Origin: Emcibacter sp.
GTDB lineage: Bacteria; Pseudomonadota; Alphaproteobacteria; Sphingomonadales; Emcibacteraceae
DNA length: 40,176 bases
NCBI GenBank assembly: GCA_026982375.1
Contig: JALSHF010000215.1
Coordinates: forward strand, 1-40,176
Reading direction: 5' to 3'
The position numbers and the translations under genes were made by a program. Below the pieces are notes generated by a model. It was not told the DNA's origin, searched no databases, and saw nothing but the letters and a program-made list of their open reading frames with translations. Positions within the stretch are counted from its first letter, which is position 1, and the number at the start of each line of letters is the position of its first letter. Positions 37,607 through 40,176 of this stretch are shown in pieces.

Positions 37607-37837
37607 GGACCCCGCGTAACTAACCTATTAGGCCGCTACAGCAAATGCTTCGTTATTATCGTTTGCATCTACAAATTTTGACCCGTCGCAGCGGTATCAT
37701 ACTGAGCAAAAGTTATATCTTTATTACGCACGTCGATCCTATTTCGCCCCCATAAATGGTGGAGGCGCCGGGTACCGCCCCCGGGTCCGCAACGTCTATT
37801 CCATACATCAGTTTATTGCCGTAGTTGGTTACCCAAC
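37579..37837 (-). ncRNA. ssrA: Circularly permuted (two-piece) transfer-messenger RNA
   Basis: tmRNA rescues stalled ribosomes and tags the unfinished protein. Read on the minus strand, the gene starts at about 37837 with a GTTGG-GTAA-CCAAC hairpin. The acceptor piece follows and ends in CGCCTCCACCA (CCA at 37759-37757). A spacer of only five bases separates it from the coding piece, which begins GGGGGCG (37751). The two ends pair over seven positions, including the G3-U70 pair that alanyl-tRNA synthetase recognises. GGATCGACG follows, the usual D-loop-like motif. The tag frame at 37666-37628 encodes ANDNNEAFAVAA then TAA and TAG. This permuted order (3' half before 5' half) is known from alphaproteobacteria. 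The exact 5' and 3' ends are inferred from the promoter and hairpin. Confidence 0.93.
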
Positions 37838-37843
37838 ATGTTA

Positions 37844-37872
37844 TATATAGGGCATGGAGATTAAAATTTGAA
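37844..37872 (-). promoter_or_regulatory. Promoter of ssrA
   Basis: On the minus strand TTCAAA (37872-37867) and TATATA (37849-37844) are separated by 17 bases. The expected start, six to seven bases on, falls at about 37837, exactly at the first hairpin of the tmRNA. Confidence 0.65.
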
Positions 37873-37934
37873 TAGCTAAGAAAAAATAATTATATAGAGT
37901 GGGAAATAAGTCATTATTAAAGCAGCAGGATTAT

Positions 37935-38729
37935 ATGAAGCAATATCTGGATTTAATGCGCCATGTGCGCGACCATGGCGCCATTAAGGAAGATCGAACG
38001 GGCACCGGAACGCTGAGTGTTTTTGGCCATCAGATGCGCTTTGACCTGTCAGAGGGTTTTCCCATGGTGACCACAAAAAAGCTTCACCTGAAGTCAATCA
38101 TTCATGAGTTGCTGTGGTTTTTGACAGGCGATACCAATATTAAATATCTGCAGGATAACGGCGTTAAAATCTGGGATGACTGGGCGGATGAGCATGGTGA
38201 CCTTGGCCCGGTTTACGGCCATCAATGGCGGTCATGGCCCACGCCAAACGGGGAAACGGTGGATCAGATCAGCAATCTTGTGGGTATGATTAAAAATAAT
38301 CCCGACAGCCGCCGGTTGATCGTCAGCGCATGGAATGTGGCGGATGTGGACCATATGGCCCTGCCGCCGTGCCATTGCCTGTTTCAATTTTATGTGGCCG
38401 ACGGAAAATTAAGCTGCCAGCTTTATCAGCGCAGCGCGGATATTTTTCTGGGCGTGCCGTTTAATATCGCGTCTTATGCTTTATTGACTCAGATGCTGGC
38501 GCAGGTTTGCGGCCTTGAGGCCGGCGACTTCATTCATACATTCGGTGATGCCCATCTTTACCGCAATCATCTGGCACAGGTGGATGAACAGCTTGGCCGC
38601 GCGCCGAAACCCCTGCCGGTCATGAAAATCAATCCTGACGTGACAGATATTTTTGGCTTTACCTTTGATGACTTTGAACTGGTGGGCTACGCGCCTCACC
38701 CGCATATTGCCGCAAAGGTGGCGGTATGA
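37935..38729 (+). CDS. thyA: Thymidylate synthase
   Basis: A 264-residue ThyA, the same length as the E. coli enzyme, which methylates dUMP to dTMP with methylenetetrahydrofolate. The nucleophilic Cys146 lies in [12 protein letters not shown]. Other family segments are [28 protein letters not shown], and the C-terminal [10 protein letters not shown] that closes over the active site. An in-frame start at 37899 is open, but the ATG at 37935 has AGGA and gives the exact family N-terminus [11 protein letters not shown]. The stop overlaps the folA start. It reads divergently from ssrA. Confidence 0.97.
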   Translation: MKQYLDLMRHVRDHGAIKEDRTGTGTLSVFGHQMRFDLSEGFPMVTTKKLHLKSIIHELLWFLTGDTNIKYLQDNGVKIWDDWADEHGDLGPVYGHQWRSWPTPNGETVDQISNLVGMIKNNPDSRRLIVSAWNVADVDHMALPPCHCLFQFYVADGKLSCQLYQRSADIFLGVPFNIASYALLTQMLAQVCGLEAGDFIHTFGDAHLYRNHLAQVDEQLGRAPKPLPVMKINPDVTDIFGFTFDDFELVGYAPHPHIAAKVAV

Positions 38730-39235
38730 TGGTGAAACTCAGCCTGATTGTGGCCGTAGCGGAAAATGGTGTCATCGGCAGGGACAATGATCTGCCGTGG
38801 AAAATATCGTCTGACTTGAAATATTTCAAGGAAAAGACCATGGGCAAGCCGATTATCATGGGCCGCAAGACGTTCCAGTCCATTGGCCGGCCCTTGCCCG
38901 GACGGGTTAATATTGTCATTACGCGCGATAAAACTTTCGCGCCGGAAGGGGTGATCACCGCCTTTAGCCTCGAGATGGCTCTGGATGTGGCAAAAAATCT
39001 CGCCCTTGCCAAGGGTATGGACGAGGTGATGGTCATTGGCGGGGCCGAGATATATGCCCTCTGCCTGCCCGATGCCGACCGTCTGTATCTGACCCGCGTT
39101 CACGGCGACGTGGGCGGCGACACCCATTTCCCCGCCCTTGATAGCGACGACTGGCTCGAAGCCTCCTCTGAAAAATTCAAACGCGGTGAAAAAGACAGCC
39201 ACGATTATAGTTTGATCGTGCTGGATCGGGTTTAG
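38726..39235 (+). CDS. folA: Dihydrofolate reductase
   Basis: A 169-residue type I dihydrofolate reductase, which regenerates tetrahydrofolate from the dihydrofolate made by ThyA. Visible signatures are [43 protein letters not shown] and [10 protein letters not shown]. The start overlaps the thyA stop (ATGATG at 38726-38731, TGA at 38727), so translation is coupled. The second ATG (38729) may be used; AAGGTGG lies just ahead. The two adjacent genes form the classic thyA-folA operon. Confidence 0.97.
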   Translation: MMVKLSLIVAVAENGVIGRDNDLPWKISSDLKYFKEKTMGKPIIMGRKTFQSIGRPLPGRVNIVITRDKTFAPEGVITAFSLEMALDVAKNLALAKGMDEVMVIGGAEIYALCLPDADRLYLTRVHGDVGGDTHFPALDSDDWLEASSEKFKRGEKDSHDYSLIVLDRV

Positions 39236-39257
39236 GGCAATGTCAGACCTGTTTGAC

Positions 39258-39728
39258 TCACTTTGATGTCTCTTGAATATTTTTCGTCATAAACAGGCTG
39301 TTGGGATCTTTTCTATATTTATCAAATGGGCCGCATTCGTTAAACCCGAATCTTTCATACAGGGCGCGAGAGGGGATGAAAGCATCCATTGATCCTGTTT
39401 CAAGGCTGATTTTTGTATAAGAACGGTTTTGGGCCTCTTTTAAAATATGGCTGAGGAGTTTTGTGGCTATGCCCTGCCGCAGATGAGAGCGAGAGGTTCG
39501 CAAGGTTTTGATTTCTCCATGGGCATCGTCAATTTCTTTTAAGGCACAGCAGCCTGCCAAACGCTCCTTAACCCATAGGCTCCAGAATGTGATGTCAGGC
39601 CCTCGCAATGCATTTATATCGAGGGTATGAACACTTTCCGGCGGGCTGGTGGACAGCATGTCTGCAAGATGTTCCTGTAATAAAGCCTTTATTTCATCGC
39701 CTTTTAAATCGTCTATTATAATTTTCAA
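39258..39728 (-). CDS. GNAT-family N-acetyltransferase
   Basis: A 156-residue GNAT-fold protein. The acetyl-CoA pyrophosphate loop is LRQGIATKLLSHIL (Q/R-x-x-G-x-A/G). Motif B features are SLETGSMDAFIPSRALYERFGFNECGPF. The substrate is unknown. Such small GNATs (YsnE-like in pattern, with KTLRTSRSHLRQGIA and ETG) acetylate amines or protein N-termini. The ATG at 39728 begins KIIIDDLKGDEI. It is convergent with folA, 22 bases between stops. Alone or with the CoA-binding gene upstream, 37 bases apart, in the same direction. Confidence 0.87.
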   Translation of the reverse strand: MKIIIDDLKGDEIKALLQEHLADMLSTSPPESVHTLDINALRGPDITFWSLWVKERLAGCCALKEIDDAHGEIKTLRTSRSHLRQGIATKLLSHILKEAQNRSYTKISLETGSMDAFIPSRALYERFGFNECGPFDKYRKDPNSLFMTKNIQETSK

Positions 39729-39765
39729 AATATATGTCCGCTATTCACATAATAGAATCATTATT

Positions 39766-40173
39766 TTACAATCCCAGACGTGGAATCTCAATGGCAGGGC
39801 AATGATCCATGACGACTTTCAGACCGGCTTTTTCAGCTTTTTCCGCCGCAATATTATTTATAACGCCGAGCTGCATCCAGATGGTTTTGGCACCTGTGCG
39901 GATGGCTTCGTCAACGATGGGCTCGACGGAATCAGATTTTCGGAAGATTTCGACCATATCTATGGGCGCGGGAATATCAGAAAGGCTTGCGTAAACCCGT
40001 TGACCGAGAAGCTCACGACCAGCAAGGCCCGGATTTACGGGATAGAGGTCATACCCCTGAGAAATCAAGAATTTCATCACCTTGTGGGACGGGCGGTCGG
40101 GGTTCTTGCTGGCCCCGATCAAGGCAATGGATTTTGTCGAGGTTAAAATTTCTTTTATCAGAGCATCTGTCAT
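39766..40173 (-). CDS. CoA-binding domain protein (YccU-like)
   Basis: A 135-residue Rossmann-fold protein of the CoA_binding family. The nucleotide-binding segment SIALIGASKNPDRPSHKVMKFL is at about residues 15-36, followed by GYDLYPVNPG, MVEIFRKSD and the C-terminal KTIWMQLGV ... DHCPAIE. Close relatives are stand-alone CoA-binding proteins of unknown role. The gene is complete: its ATG lies just inside the right edge of the window. Confidence 0.9.
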   Translation of the reverse strand: MTDALIKEILTSTKSIALIGASKNPDRPSHKVMKFLISQGYDLYPVNPGLAGRELLGQRVYASLSDIPAPIDMVEIFRKSDSVEPIVDEAIRTGAKTIWMQLGVINNIAAEKAEKAGLKVVMDHCPAIEIPRLGL

Positions 40174-40176
40174 AAT

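Noticed and set aside
37561-37860. Phage or integrative element at the tmRNA 3' end
   Set aside because: tmRNA genes are common attachment sites, but there is no integrase and no second copy of the ssrA end in the window.

Overview
This window reads as core chromosome of an alphaproteobacterium of moderate GC content. The main evidence is a circularly permuted (two-piece) tmRNA gene whose encoded tag is ANDNNEAFAVAA. Supporting evidence is a set of gene neighbourhoods typical of that class: bamD-recN-ligA, ubiA next to rsmE with gshA close by, sspB beside a class I fumarase and near thyA-folA, and an alphaproteobacterial-type SspB. I cannot name a genus or order. There is no phage, IS element or CRISPR array, and no tRNA or rRNA gene that I can see.

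Layout. 1-2.5 kb: the 3' end of xseA overlaps an M23 murein peptidase; then a small unknown membrane protein (-) and a TorF-like outer membrane protein (+) with a good promoter and terminator. 2.6-9.5 kb, all on the minus strand: ubiA, hppA (proton-pumping pyrophosphatase), ppa (soluble pyrophosphatase), ubiD and pmbA. Ubiquinone synthesis (UbiA, UbiD) is interleaved with two ways of removing pyrophosphate. 9.5-16.3 kb: rsmE, a large exported metalloprotease, a periplasmic pentapeptide-repeat protein (-), a membrane retropepsin-like protease and gshA. 16.3-22.2 kb: a zinc-binding lipoprotein-like transporter component (-), then bamD, recN and ligA. 22.4-28.4 kb: an unrecognised 78-residue protein built on a duplicated motif, prmA (-), two tandem GIN-domain (DUF2807) exported proteins, a UvrD/PcrA helicase (-) and a hotdog thioesterase (-). 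28.6-34.6 kb: a 1199-residue AsmA-family protein, a ribbon-helix-helix protein (-), class I fumarase (-) and sspB (-). 34.7-37.5 kb: a methionine-rich TonB receptor of the copper type with a small exported HCxxC protein (-). 37.6-40.2 kb: ssrA (-), thyA-folA (+), a GNAT acetyltransferase (-) and a CoA-binding protein (-).

The items most worth a second look are: the tmRNA, which has an intervening segment of only 5 nt and lies about 3 kb from its adaptor gene sspB; the small duplicated-motif protein at 22414-22650; an interleaved set of inverted repeats at 28508-28597 upstream of the AsmA gene; the copper-type receptor module sitting between sspB and ssrA/thyA; and several short perfect or near-perfect tandem duplications that contain stop codons (pmbA, uvrD, TonB receptor). 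I found no convincing new multi-gene defence or secretion system.
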